From Faecalibacter sp. LW9 (GTDB taxonomy: Bacteria; Bacteroidota; Bacteroidia; Flavobacteriales; Weeksellaceae), in contig NZ_CP141062.1 in NCBI RefSeq assembly GCF_034661295.1, positions 2,418,001-2,482,000 on the forward strand: DNA of 64,000 bases, in the 5' to 3' direction. Position 1 is the first letter of the stretch; each line of letters begins with the position of its first letter. The notes below the pieces were generated by a model. The model had not been told where the DNA came from and did no database searches. It saw only the letters and a program-made list of their open reading frames with translations. The translations under genes and the position numbers were made by a program. This document shows, piece after piece, positions 36,482 to 45,591 of the stretch.

Positions 36482-38568
36482 AAAAACTTTGGATTCTCTT
36501 TTTGTTTCCAATTTTAGTACAAGCTCAATTTTTTACGCCGGCAAAATGGTCGACTAATGTAAAAGATTTAGGTAAAAATGAATTTGAAGTAGAAGTAATT
36601 GGAAAAATAGATGCGGGTTGGCATTTGTATTCATCCAAACATCCAGATGGAGGTATTGGAATACCTGCATCAGCTAGTTTTAAAGCTGCTAAAGGTGCTC
36701 AATTAGTTGGTTCTTACAAAGAGGTAGGGAAACGTATTGACAAATACAGTACTGTATTTGAACAAGATGAAAAATACTACGAAAATAATGTCAAATTTGT
36801 TCAAAAAGTCAAACTTAGTGGTGATCAACCTTCAACCGTAGATTATACGATTGAATTTCAGATGTGTGATGCTGAACGTTGTTTGCCACCGGATGAAACT
36901 TCAGGAACTATAAAACTTACGCCTACCGCTAAAGTAGAAGTAAAAGAATCTGTAGAAAATGAGATTCCAACAAATGAATCTTTAATAGAATCTACAGAAA
37001 TCAGTACTGATTCAGTAGTAAATATGGCTGAAGATTCACTTTCGATTTCAAATGATACGATAAAGGAAGATAACATTCAAGTTTCAAATCAGTTGGATGA
37101 AGAGTTATTAGGTGAAAATGAAAACAAGAATAATGGTTTATTCAAGATTTTTACATTAGGATTTTTAGGTGGTTTAGCTGCATTACTGATGCCATGTATA
37201 TTTCCGATGATTCCCTTAACGGTAAGTATGTTTACGAAACAAAGTAAATCAAAGGGTGAGGGAGTTGGAAAAGCGTTTATTTATGGTATTTCGATAATTG
37301 TTATATATGTCCTACTAGGCTTGTTAGCGACACTACTGTTTGGTCCTTCTGTATTGAATGAAATGTCGACAGACCCATGGGTTAACATTGGATTTTTTAT
37401 CATATTTATCGTTTTTGCAGCGTCATTTTTTGGAGCTTTTGAATTAACATTACCAAGTAAATGGGTAAATGCTGCTGATAAAGGGGCTGATAAAGGAGGA
37501 TTAATCGGGATTTTCTTTATGGCGTTTACTTTAGCATTGGTATCATTTTCTTGTACAGGTCCAATTATTGGTTCTTTATTAGTACAAGCTACTCAAGAAG
37601 GAAACCATTTGTCATTGGTGATCGGAATGTTTGGATTTTCGTTAGCATTAGCGATACCATTTACCTTATTTGCAATGTTCCCAGGTTGGTTGAATTCTTT
37701 ACCGAAATCAGGAGGGTGGTTAAATACCATTAAAGTGTCCTTAGGATTCATTGAGTTGGCATTTGCCTTTAAATTCTTATCAAACGCTGATTTGGTATGG
37801 CAAATGAATTGGTTGCCAAGAGAAATCTTTTTAGCCATTTGGATAGCCATCTTCTTTGTATTAGGATTGTATTTATTAGGAAAATTTAGATTAGAATTAG
37901 ATTCCCCTACGCAAACCATAGGAGTACCACGCTTATTTTTTGCATTACTCGCCTTTACATTTGTGGCTTATATTGTCCCTGGATTGTGGGGAGCTCCATT
38001 AAAGTTATTAAGTGGATTAACGCCACCGATGACGTATTCTGAATCTCCTCGAGGTTTTCATGAAGGGGCATCTACAGGATCAACAGAATCAAATGCTTTT
38101 GAAGATCCTAACATGGTCGCAGGTCCTCATGGAATTCCAACATTTAAAGATTTTGATCAAGCCGTTTTATATGCTGAAAAGACGAATAAGCCTTTATTAT
38201 TAGATTTTACAGGTCATGCTTGTGCCAATTGTCGTAAAGTAGAAGAGCGTGTTTGGGTGGATCAACGCATTAAAGATAAATTATCGAAGGATGTGGTTTT
38301 GGTATCATTGTATGTGGATGATCAAAAAGAATTACCAGAAGAGCAAAAAGTGTTTTCTAAAGCATTAAATCGAAAGTTAAAAACAGTAGGCAACAAATGG
38401 ACTGCCTTTGAAATGGAGAATTTTAATGCTAATGCACAGCCTTATTATATTATAGTCGATAAGAATCTGAAACGTTACACCGCGCCTTTGGAAGCAGAAT
38501 TAGATATCGAGAAATATTTAAATTGGCTTAATAAAGGAATTGAAAAGTATCATTCAGAAAATAAATAA
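36475..38568 (+). CDS. dsbD: DsbD-like thiol:disulfide reductase
   Basis: This 697-residue protein carries electrons from cytosolic thioredoxin across the inner membrane to periplasmic thiol proteins. In order: signal peptide (MLKKLWILFLFPILVQAQ), a DsbD-alpha-type domain with Cys131 and Cys136 (MCDAERCLPPDE), an acidic Ser/Glu-rich linker, eight membrane helices (about 222-500) with the active Cys in LLMPCIFPMIPLTV and in SFSCTGPIIG, and a C-terminal thioredoxin domain with Cys583-Cys586 (CANC). All three redox pairs are present. It overlaps tilS by seven bases. Several periplasmic thioredoxin-like proteins in this window are possible partners. Confidence 0.93.
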   Translation: MLKKLWILFLFPILVQAQFFTPAKWSTNVKDLGKNEFEVEVIGKIDAGWHLYSSKHPDGGIGIPASASFKAAKGAQLVGSYKEVGKRIDKYSTVFEQDEKYYENNVKFVQKVKLSGDQPSTVDYTIEFQMCDAERCLPPDETSGTIKLTPTAKVEVKESVENEIPTNESLIESTEISTDSVVNMAEDSLSISNDTIKEDNIQVSNQLDEELLGENENKNNGLFKIFTLGFLGGLAALLMPCIFPMIPLTVSMFTKQSKSKGEGVGKAFIYGISIIVIYVLLGLLATLLFGPSVLNEMSTDPWVNIGFFIIFIVFAASFFGAFELTLPSKWVNAADKGADKGGLIGIFFMAFTLALVSFSCTGPIIGSLLVQATQEGNHLSLVIGMFGFSLALAIPFTLFAMFPGWLNSLPKSGGWLNTIKVSLGFIELAFAFKFLSNADLVWQMNWLPREIFLAIWIAIFFVLGLYLLGKFRLELDSPTQTIGVPRLFFALLAFTFVAYIVPGLWGAPLKLLSGLTPPMTYSESPRGFHEGASTGSTESNAFEDPNMVAGPHGIPTFKDFDQAVLYAEKTNKPLLLDFTGHACANCRKVEERVWVDQRIKDKLSKDVVLVSLYVDDQKELPEEQKVFSKALNRKLKTVGNKWTAFEMENFNANAQPYYIIVDKNLKRYTAPLEAELDIEKYLNWLNKGIEKYHSENK

Positions 38569-38606
38569 ATTAAAAAAGGTTCCATCATATGGAACCTTTT
38601 TTAATT
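38568..38606. terminator. Bidirectional rho-independent terminator
   Basis: AAAAAAGGTTCCAT and ATGGAACCTTTTTT pair around a short CAT loop between converging genes; AATT/TTAA bases extend the stem outward. Confidence 0.88.
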
Positions 38607-38946
38607 ATGTAATCTGTTTAATAATCATCGAATTATCCGCATTTTGTTGGATAACATAATCATATACTTTTCGGTATACGACTCCATCGCTTAAATCAAA
38701 ACTAGTGACTAAATTAAAATCAAAACCTAAAAGTTCTAATTCCGTTCGAGTGACACTTAATTTACTTAATTCGACTAAATTTTTTAGAATCTTATGATTC
38801 TTTTTTAGTTTGTTGTTTGTGATTCGAATCACTTCAACATTTTCCTTGTTTAAGTGATTATTGTACGTGTTACGGCAAAAGTCATTGCAAAACTTTTTAT
38901 CTCTTCTTCCGAAAAGAGTTTGACCGCATAGCATGCAATTATTCAT
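38605..38946 (-). CDS. Small zinc-ribbon protein of unknown function
   Basis: This 113-residue protein starts with a likely zinc site of four Cys (residues 4, 7, 20 and 24; CMLCGQ and KFCNDFCRN), of the kind seen in DUF2116-like zinc ribbons. The rest is charged and helical with a C-terminal small alpha/beta part (LELLGFDFNLVTSFDLSDG). No signal peptide is present. Homologues occur in Flavobacteriia as conserved hypothetical proteins as far as I know; no function is established. It faces the DsbD-like gene. Confidence 0.75.
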   Translation of the reverse strand: MNNCMLCGQTLFGRRDKKFCNDFCRNTYNNHLNKENVEVIRITNNKLKKNHKILKNLVELSKLSVTRTELELLGFDFNLVTSFDLSDGVVYRKVYDYVIQQNADNSMIIKQIT

Positions 38947-39072
38947 GAGTTAATTAGTTAGGTTATTATATTTATAAAATTATTAAATATTTAATTTGCA
39001 AAAAAATATTTTTTTAATTTAACGTAAAAATACCTATAATTAGGTATTAATTTATTAATCAATTATAACGAC

Positions 39073-40173
39073 TTAAATAACTATTTTTCGATTAACTTCA
39101 TAATTGATACCCAGCACTTTAATAATATATAATCCCGGTATATCCATACTTACATCAATTGATGTTAAAGAATTATTGTTATGTAGTTCTTTTATAAGTT
39201 TACCCTCTATTGTAAATACATATATAGTTTTTATTAATCGATTATTGTAATTTGCTTTTACTGTGTAAGTTGTTTTATTTTTTTTAAATATTTTAATTTG
39301 ATCTCTTTCTTGATATTCAAATTCATTTGAAGCTAAATTATCACCCCAAATTTGTTGCGCGAATTCTGGATGATCGATAAATGGATTTCGATTATTTTGT
39401 ACGCTGTAGATGGCATTATTTAAAGCAATTTCTCGGGGTGAAACCGGATCATTGACATGCCAAGTCATTAAAATTCGAAGAAATGTATCGGTGAACACTT
39501 TGTCTTTTGTGCCGTTAAACATCGGATAATTCCAATTTTGAATATTATTTTCTTGATATCTTGTCGCAAAATAAAAATGAGCTCGTGCAAAATCACCTTT
39601 AAACTCATCAATAGGCTCAAACACTGTTCCTGAATAACCAGCAGAATATCCCGAATTATTATTACTACCTAATTTAGATCCGTTTTGAGAAGTCCAAGTA
39701 GGGGAGTTCACGACTCCAAAAGGATAATTATCACGACGACCATTGACATATCCATCCGTTGGCCATATGTGAAAGGCATCCGTAACCATCGGTGCAGATT
39801 GACTAAACACACTTTGAGGAATAATATGCTCACGATTATAACAAACACCCTCTCCATTATAGTTTCCACATTGATTTGTACCAGGGATATAGGTATAGGG
39901 ATCTGGACCATTGGGGTTTTCGCTGTAAACATCTAGTATCTTATTCGAATCCGTAGGATCATACCAATTATCGTTATAGGCTTGAGGATTGGTTGTATAC
40001 AGCGTCCATAAATTACCATAACTCATGGCTTGATGCCCTTTAATGATTTGATACAATTGTGTTTTTAAAGTATAGCCCGTTCCAGTGGCTGAATTATAAT
40101 ATCCTTCAGGGGCCTGTGCATAGCTTAAAATAAAGTTTCCTAAAGTAACTAACGTAAGTATAAGTTTTTTCAT
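39073..40173 (-). CDS. Endonuclease I family nuclease with type IX sorting tail
   Basis: This 366-residue protein is a second endonuclease I-type nuclease. It has a signal peptide (MKKLILTLVTLGNFILSYAQ), the catalytic region CYNREHIIPQSVF with the key His, DAFHIWPTDGYVNGRR, and EFKGDFARAHFYFATRY. After about residue 290 comes a linker and a C-terminal domain of about 75 residues ending in DIPGLYIIKVLGINYEVNRK, the pattern of type IX secretion sorting domains. It should therefore be exported across the outer membrane. It may serve to take up nucleotides or break down extracellular DNA. The paralogue at 34315-35118 lacks the tail. Confidence 0.92.
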   Translation of the reverse strand: MKKLILTLVTLGNFILSYAQAPEGYYNSATGTGYTLKTQLYQIIKGHQAMSYGNLWTLYTTNPQAYNDNWYDPTDSNKILDVYSENPNGPDPYTYIPGTNQCGNYNGEGVCYNREHIIPQSVFSQSAPMVTDAFHIWPTDGYVNGRRDNYPFGVVNSPTWTSQNGSKLGSNNNSGYSAGYSGTVFEPIDEFKGDFARAHFYFATRYQENNIQNWNYPMFNGTKDKVFTDTFLRILMTWHVNDPVSPREIALNNAIYSVQNNRNPFIDHPEFAQQIWGDNLASNEFEYQERDQIKIFKKNKTTYTVKANYNNRLIKTIYVFTIEGKLIKELHNNNSLTSIDVSMDIPGLYIIKVLGINYEVNRKIVI

Positions 40174-40275
40174 ATATAATAAATTGATTATTACTAAATT
40201 AAGTATAATCTATTGAAAGTAAGTACTTAGAAGTTATGTATTTTGAGTGTATCGTTTGAGAATTAGCTATATTTA

Positions 40276-41265
40276 TTGAAAAATTTTATGTCTCTCATTA
40301 AAAAGATATTTCCTGATCCATTAATTTTTTATTTGATTTTAGCGCTTATTTTCGCATTTGTGTTTCCAGAATTGAGTTACATTAATGTCTACACTATTAC
40401 GATAAGTAAAATCATCAATATTGGAGTCATTTGCGTTTTCTTTTTTTATGGTTTGAAATTAAAATGGAGTGAAGTTTTCAAAGATTTATTAAATTGGAAA
40501 TTGCATCTCCGCATTCAATTGATTACATTTCTTTTGTTTCCTTTACTTGGTTTGTTATTTTACCCGTTAACTAAAGTCGATTCCTCTTATCAAATGATGT
40601 TTCTTGCTGTTTTTTATTTATGCTGTTTGCCTAGTACAGTTTCATCGTCTGTTGTCATGGTTTCCATTGCAAAAGGGAATATGATTTCAGCTATTTTTAA
40701 TGCCAGTCTTTCGGGATTAATTGGAATTATTCTAACCCCTTTATGGATGAGCTTATTTATCCATCAAGATGGTGAGGTCGACTCATTTTCCATTGTAACA
40801 GATTTGGTTTTAAAAGTGGTTTTACCCGTTGTGGTGGGTGCATTTTTACAGCCCTATTTGGGGAAATATTACGATAAATACAAACAATCGTTAAGTAACG
40901 TAGATAAATTTACCATTGTTCTAATTGTATACGAAAGTTTTAGTCATACTTTTTCTGAAGGATTATTGCACGTTTTTGGTTTTAAAAAAATATTGGTGAT
41001 GACGATTGTAGTGATCCTATTATTTTTTATTGTATTTTATCTTATACAATTATTAAACGATAAATTTTGGAAATTTAAACGGGAAGATTTTATTGTTTTA
41101 CAATTCTGTGGTACTAAAAAATCGCTGGTTCATGGATCAGTAATTGGGAGTATACTTTTTGGATCTGAAATAGGTTTTATCTTACTTCCGATTATGATTT
41201 ATCATACGTTTCAGTTGTTATTCATTAGTTATAAAGCAAGTCAATATGCAAAACAAGTGGTATAA
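40276..41265 (+). CDS. Bile acid:sodium symporter-like (BASS/SBF-like) transporter
   Basis: This 329-residue membrane protein has ten hydrophobic segments and resembles the SBF-like (bile acid:Na+ symporter, PF13593-type) group found in many bacteria. Useful marks are FFYGLKLKW near residue 54, CCLPSTVSSSVVMVSIAKGN near 115-135 and FCGTKKSLVHG near 278-288, matching the two crossover regions of the fold. The start is either TTG at 40276 or the ATG at 40288 (MSLIKK); the first is listed. The last 20 bases overlap the DUF3810 gene, so they form an operon. The substrate is unknown. Confidence 0.85.
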   Translation: MKNFMSLIKKIFPDPLIFYLILALIFAFVFPELSYINVYTITISKIINIGVICVFFFYGLKLKWSEVFKDLLNWKLHLRIQLITFLLFPLLGLLFYPLTKVDSSYQMMFLAVFYLCCLPSTVSSSVVMVSIAKGNMISAIFNASLSGLIGIILTPLWMSLFIHQDGEVDSFSIVTDLVLKVVLPVVVGAFLQPYLGKYYDKYKQSLSNVDKFTIVLIVYESFSHTFSEGLLHVFGFKKILVMTIVVILLFFIVFYLIQLLNDKFWKFKREDFIVLQFCGTKKSLVHGSVIGSILFGSEIGFILLPIMIYHTFQLLFISYKASQYAKQVV

Positions 41266-42277
41266 ATGGATTGTACTATTTATCGTTCAATGGATGGTTT
41301 GGAAGCTTTTATTTCAATTTCCAACATTTATTGATTTTTGGTTTAATTATCCCTATCAATTGTACTATGAGATCATTCATTTGATTACATCTCGTGTGAC
41401 AATCCCTATGGGTGAAATTTTCTATGGATTATTCATCATTTTTATTTTATTTGTTTTCATTCAATGCATACGATCAAAATCCTATCGCTATTCGTTGAAT
41501 TTATGCTTTAAAGTATTAACTTATATTTTATTGTGGTATAATTCCGTTTGGGGGTTTATGTATTATAAAGAGAATTTCATCGTTGAAAAGCAAGAGATTA
41601 AACCTGAGATTTTAAAAGAGTTGTATTGTGAGGCTTTAGAACAAGCCATTCATCATCGTGAATCTTTTAATGTTTCTCATCATCCGATAAAGTTTAAGGT
41701 AAATACAAATGATATTTTAAGTGAATTTGGAACTAAACAATATGCGATTCAACACGAAAAATGGATTAAAAATTACCATATTATCGAACAACCAATGGTT
41801 AAATTATCATTTATTTCATCTTTAATGAATCATCTGGGTATTCTTGGCTATTATAATCCTTTTAGTATAGAAAGTAATATCAATCGATATAACACCGATT
41901 TAAAACATGCATATACGATAAATCATGAACTAGCGCATCAGATGGGGTTTTCTTCAGAAAATGAAGCGAATTTTATAGCCTATTATCTTAGTCATCAATC
42001 GAAATTCAGTGAAGTTGTATATGCGGCAAATTATAAATTGATGTTTTCACTTTTATCGGCTCTAAGCCTTTCTGATCCATTATTTGTAGAATTTCAATTG
42101 AATCAATTGCCTGAATCAATTCAAAATGACCGGAAATATGAGATTAAATATTATCAACAGTTTGAAGGGAAGACCAGTGAAGTTTTTTCTGAAATGAATA
42201 ATCAATTTTTGAAAGCCAATAATCAAGAAGGAATTATTACCTATTCAAAATATATTGATCTCGTATATTATTATTGA
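41246..42277 (+). CDS. DUF3810 membrane protein, 3' end altered by IS insertion
   Basis: This 343-residue protein matches DUF3810: three N-terminal membrane helices (about 6-28, 55-75 and 85-105) and a domain with a zinc-protease-like motif NHELAHQMGFSSENEANF (HExxH-like plus a downstream Glu). It is probably a membrane-bound metal-dependent enzyme of unknown substrate. It overlaps the BASS-type gene by 20 bases. Its stop codon TGA (42275-42277) is formed by the first three bases of the IS3 element. Removing the IS and one TAT copy, the frame would go on for KTKKANP and end at TAG inside the next terminator, so the protein has lost seven residues. Confidence 0.85.
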   Translation: MQNKWYKWIVLFIVQWMVWKLLFQFPTFIDFWFNYPYQLYYEIIHLITSRVTIPMGEIFYGLFIIFILFVFIQCIRSKSYRYSLNLCFKVLTYILLWYNSVWGFMYYKENFIVEKQEIKPEILKELYCEALEQAIHHRESFNVSHHPIKFKVNTNDILSEFGTKQYAIQHEKWIKNYHIIEQPMVKLSFISSLMNHLGILGYYNPFSIESNINRYNTDLKHAYTINHELAHQMGFSSENEANFIAYYLSHQSKFSEVVYAANYKLMFSLLSALSLSDPLFVEFQLNQLPESIQNDRKYEIKYYQQFEGKTSEVFSEMNNQFLKANNQEGIITYSKYIDLVYYY

Positions 42278-42314
42278 CTAGTCCTAAAATAGATTGACAG
42301 TTATTAAACAATAT

Positions 42315-43130
42315 TTATATCTGAAGAGATTTTATTTCTTCGGATTTTTTGTGTCTCATTTCAGGGGTCTGCATATTGAGACTCAAATGAGGTCGTGTGT
42401 TATTATAAAGATACACACTTTGTTCTACCATTTTGGTTAATTCAGTAATATCTTTTGTTTTTTCGATTAAAAACTCTTGTTTCAATATCCCATTAATTCT
42501 TTCCGCTAAAGCATTTTGATAACAATCATAGCCGTCTGTCATCGATGGTATGATCTGATTTTGTTTTAAAATTGTCTGATAATATTCCGAGCAATACTGT
42601 AAGCCTCTATCCGAATGATGGATTAATTTCTCATTATTTATTCTATTTTTAATAGCCATTTTTAGCGCTATAGATACATTTTCCGCATTCATATTTTCAC
42701 TTACAGAATAACCCATTATTTTTCGACTATAAGCATCTGTCACTAAAGAAAGATAACAAACGGCTTGCTTGGTTTTTACATACGTTATATCACTTACAAA
42801 GACCTGTTCTGGTTTATTAATCTCTATTTCTTTGTATAAATTAGGATGTTTCCTTAACCAATGTTTAGAGAATGTGGTTCTTGTGTATTGTTTTTTAGGT
42901 GTTATAAGTAAATTTTCTCTTCTCAGATAATCAAACAAAGCATCTCGACCCATCTTTATGTTTAGCTCTTTTAGCTGTTCATTCAGAATATAATAAAGCT
43001 TTCGAGTTCCTATTCTTGGTAATTTTATTCGAACTTCTAGAACTAATTTTTTAACCTGTAAAAGCTCTGATTCTCGAATAGAATGACGTTTTAGTGCAGC
43101 ATAGAAACTTTGGCGACTTAACCCAAGCAA
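42315..43130 (-). CDS. IS3-family transposase OrfB (DDE integrase)
   Basis: This 271-residue frame is the catalytic part of an IS3-type transposase. The DDE triad is visible: Asp in VSDITYV, Asp in HHSDRGLQY and Glu in NALAERINGILKQEF. The N-terminal HTH_21-like region (LYYILNEQLKELNIKMG) and the C-terminal YNNTRPHLSL are family marks. Its frame is open upstream of the listed ATG as far as orfA, joined through the slip site at 43193-43199, so the real product is most likely the OrfAB fusion. Confidence 0.95.
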   Translation of the reverse strand: MLGLSRQSFYAALKRHSIRESELLQVKKLVLEVRIKLPRIGTRKLYYILNEQLKELNIKMGRDALFDYLRRENLLITPKKQYTRTTFSKHWLRKHPNLYKEIEINKPEQVFVSDITYVKTKQAVCYLSLVTDAYSRKIMGYSVSENMNAENVSIALKMAIKNRINNEKLIHHSDRGLQYCSEYYQTILKQNQIIPSMTDGYDCYQNALAERINGILKQEFLIEKTKDITELTKMVEQSVYLYNNTRPHLSLNMQTPEMRHKKSEEIKSLQI

Positions 43131-43150
43131 TCGACATGAGCAAGAAACAG

Positions 43151-43540
43151 TTATTTCTTGTTTTTGGAGTTTGAGGATTGTTGGGTATTGTACTTTTTTC
43201 TGATTTGAGTACCAAGCTGTTCATCGGCTATATCAATCATTGTATTAAGTATTTTGACTCTTAGCTTTTCATCAGCCAATTCTTGTTCTAACCGTTTAAT
43301 TTTTTGCGCTGGAGTTTCTTCTGATTTTGACATAGTATGAATAACTGGTTTGCTCCAATCTAAGTTACCATATTTTCTGAGCCAAACCAAAACTGTACTT
43401 CTTCCTTGTATTCCATAGCATTTTTGAGCTTGTTTGTAAGTAAAGTCGCCTTTTTCTATTTGGGATACAACGGCTAATTTAAAGCCTAAGGTGTAATCGC
43501 GTTGTGTTCTCTTTTTTCTTTCTGAATCTGATGAGTTCAT
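43151..43540 (-). CDS. IS3-family transposase OrfA
   Basis: OrfA is the DNA-binding part, 129 residues from the ATG at 43540 (MNSSDSERKKRTQRDYTLGF); an earlier TTG lies inside the terminal repeat. It has the helix-turn-helix TYKQAQKCYGIQGRSTVLVWLRKYG and a leucine-zipper-like coil near residues 78-105 (KIKRLEQELADEKLRVKIL). It ends after the slip site; orfB follows in the -1 frame. Confidence 0.92.
   Translation of the reverse strand: MNSSDSERKKRTQRDYTLGFKLAVVSQIEKGDFTYKQAQKCYGIQGRSTVLVWLRKYGNLDWSKPVIHTMSKSEETPAQKIKRLEQELADEKLRVKILNTMIDIADEQLGTQIRKKYNTQQSSNSKNKK
43193..43199 (-). promoter_or_regulatory. A6G slippery site for -1 frameshifting
   Basis: On the coding strand AAAAAAG is read as A-AAA-AAG in the orfA frame, the classical heptamer for -1 slippage. 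After slipping, reading continues VQYPTILKLQKQE and runs into orfB. Confidence 0.85.
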
Positions 43541-43590
43541 AATAAGTTGATTTAGTGTCAACTTATTTCAGGACGGGACATATAAAACAA

Positions 43591-43618
43591 AAAAGGCTAA
43601 TCCTTAGATTAGCCTTTT
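43591..43618. terminator. Bidirectional rho-independent terminator
   Basis: AAAAGGCTAATC and GATTAGCCTTTT pair around CTTA. It ends the secreted-protein gene at 43627 and was also the terminator of the DUF3810 gene before the IS element came between them. Confidence 0.87.
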
Positions 43619-43626
43619 ATATTGGA

Positions 43627-44598
43627 TTAAAATTTGTACTTTTCTTTGTATCGAATGGCAGATTTAACTCTATAATTACCTTCTTCATCCATTTCAGTTA
43701 AGACTAAAATTGGATAATATTCACCACTTGGGATTGTCTTTGTGATGTTAGTAGAGATTTTAGGATTCTTTAATTCTGCAGATGCTGAAATTGGTTTGAT
43801 ATCTACGTTTAATAGCTCATATCCTTCAACAGTTTTGAATTCTTCTGCAGGATTTTCAGAAAAATAGACCAATAATTTTAAATTATTACTTGGTTTTGAT
43901 GTTCTATTTTGGATGGTATTATTATCACCTGTAATGTTCACCATCAAAGTTGTAAAATCAACCTCTAGTTTCCAATCACCTGCTAACACAAGTTGATTCG
44001 GTGTATATGCTAAACTTAATGAGCTTTTTACAGTAGAGTAAACATTAGATAAAGAATTATCTGCTTTTTCACCATTTAATAAATAGTTTGTACTTGTTTC
44101 ATCAACTAAACGTAATTGATTGTCTACAAAACGGAAAGTATTATTTAAAATATGGTAGTTTATAATATGACCAGATTTTTTATCACGTAATACAACAACC
44201 GTATTGTAAGCACCAGGCGAAAGATGTTCTAACTCTTTTTGACTGAATTGGATTCGAACATTATTGTAACTTGTTTTGTTACCATCAATTTGACCTAATG
44301 CTGTTTCTCGATTTAATTTATTGGGTAATTCGTTAACTTTATAGACAGATTGGGTTGGTACAAAATGAACAGTTAATTCCAAATCATTACTTCTTAAATT
44401 CGTGTTGTTTGTAATTTGACTACCATGAATAATGTATGAATTATTCATATCATCACTTTTAATATTCCAACTTCCTTTAAACTCGTAATTTTTATTGTAT
44501 GTAGCAGGTAAGTCTTTGATTACTACAGTGTGTTGAGCATAGGCTAAACTACCTGTTACTATGGCTGTTGTTAGTAAAATTTTCTTTAAGCTGTTCAT
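43627..44598 (-). CDS. Secreted protein of unknown function
   Basis: I do not recognise this family. The 323-residue protein has a signal peptide (MNSLKKILLTTAIVTGSLAY, cleavage near AYAQ) and a beta-rich mature part without Cys. Two halves look alike in order, each with a stretch on dampened or ordered strands ending in a PSGEYYPILVL or SPGAYNTVVVL phrase (residues about 125-135 and 292-302), which suggests an internal duplication. Such Gly-Glu-Tyr phrases before a strand are common in fimbrial or surface beta domains. Its role is unknown. Confidence 0.72.
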   Translation of the reverse strand: MNSLKKILLTTAIVTGSLAYAQHTVVIKDLPATYNKNYEFKGSWNIKSDDMNNSYIIHGSQITNNTNLRSNDLELTVHFVPTQSVYKVNELPNKLNRETALGQIDGNKTSYNNVRIQFSQKELEHLSPGAYNTVVVLRDKKSGHIINYHILNNTFRFVDNQLRLVDETSTNYLLNGEKADNSLSNVYSTVKSSLSLAYTPNQLVLAGDWKLEVDFTTLMVNITGDNNTIQNRTSKPSNNLKLLVYFSENPAEEFKTVEGYELLNVDIKPISASAELKNPKISTNITKTIPSGEYYPILVLTEMDEEGNYRVKSAIRYKEKYKF

Positions 44599-44754
44599 AG
44601 GTATTACTTTTAAGTATTTTCACAAATTTAAGATTATTTTTAGAAATAAACGCAAATCTTTATGAGATATCTAATGTAAGATATAAATATTTTATGGATT
44701 ATAATTCTTAGTTTCTATATGTTTTTTACTTTTGGGCTGACGAAAAGATATACA

Positions 44755-45564
44755 ATGAAGATTACGATAAAAGATATTGATCAATATGATGAATTAATCC
44801 ATAACGAAAATACTCGTTTTGATGAGGTAACAACTTTTGATCGAAATGGTTTAGCACCCGTAAGCATTGAGAATAAAGTAGGTTTAATCAATCCTTTAGG
44901 TGAAGTAGTGATCCCTTTTGAATATGAGTCTATTGCGAATTCTACTGTAAATGCTTATAGTGTTTCAAAAGATGGGAAATGGGGCTTTATCACAAAAAAT
45001 CATCACGTTTTAATTCCAATAGAATACGATTTAGTATCCGATTTTATTGAAAACGTCTGTGCTGTCAAATTGAATGGGAAATGGGGATTTATCGATTTGT
45101 TGAATCAAATCGTCATTTCATTGCAGTATGATGGATGTACTGATTTTCGTGCTGGATATGCAGGGGTAGTTATGGATGAAAAATGGGGATTAATCAATAC
45201 ATCAAATGAATTGATTATTGATTATCACTATGAATACCTTACACCAGTAGACGAAAATTTTATCACATTTGGTCAAGCGACCGATTTAAAAGTTGAACGT
45301 CCTGATATATTAGCATATTTTCCTTACATGTTATCCAAAGAAAATTATTTGATGAATTTTGGTTTAATTACCATCGATAATCAAATGATATTGGAGCCAA
45401 TTTCTGAATTACCTATTTTAGAGAGTTTCGAAGGAAATCCTGTAATCCGTAAAAATTATCAATTGGGCTATTTAAAAGGAATGAAAGAATTTATTCCATT
45501 TGAACAATTTACGATTGATCCTTACGAAGAGAAGATCTTAAAACAAATCAATGTGATGAAATAA
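44755..45564 (+). CDS. WG-repeat protein
   Basis: This protein of 269 residues from the ATG at 44755 is made of WG beta-repeats. Four units are visible: KVGLINPLGEVVIPFEYE, KWGFITKNHHVLIPIEYD, KWGFIDLLNQIVISLQYD and KWGLINTSNELIIDYHYE, each 40-45 residues apart. No signal peptide is present from this start; an earlier in-frame ATG at 44719 would add 12 residues with no clear purpose. WG-repeat proteins are common in Bacteroidota and Firmicutes, with unclear roles. It converges with the GNAT gene. Confidence 0.85.
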   Translation: MKITIKDIDQYDELIHNENTRFDEVTTFDRNGLAPVSIENKVGLINPLGEVVIPFEYESIANSTVNAYSVSKDGKWGFITKNHHVLIPIEYDLVSDFIENVCAVKLNGKWGFIDLLNQIVISLQYDGCTDFRAGYAGVVMDEKWGLINTSNELIIDYHYEYLTPVDENFITFGQATDLKVERPDILAYFPYMLSKENYLMNFGLITIDNQMILEPISELPILESFEGNPVIRKNYQLGYLKGMKEFIPFEQFTIDPYEEKILKQINVMK

Positions 45565-45566
45565 AG

Positions 45567-45591
45567 AAAAGGAGCGCTATGCTCCTTTTTT
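45567..45591. terminator. Bidirectional rho-independent terminator
   Basis: AAAAGGAGC (45567-45575) pairs with GCTCCTTTT (45581-45589) around GCTAT. The last codon and stop of the GNAT gene lie inside the hairpin. Confidence 0.85.

Larger units (their letters stand above)
42275..43580 (-). mobile_element. IS3-family insertion sequence, complete (1306 bp)
   Basis: The element is bounded by 25-bp imperfect inverted repeats at 42275-42299 and 43556-43580 that match at 19 of 25 positions and end in TG/CA (inner part TTGACA in both). A 3-bp direct repeat TAT flanks it (42272-42274 and 43581-43583), as usual for IS150-like members of IS3. It holds orfA and orfB in -1 relation with an A6G slip site. 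All parts look intact, so it is probably active. Confidence 0.93.

Noticed and set aside
43627-44598. Secreted protein next to the IS as a passenger gene of the element
   Set aside because: The IS ends with a clear terminal repeat and TAT duplication at 43580-43583, so the gene lies outside it.
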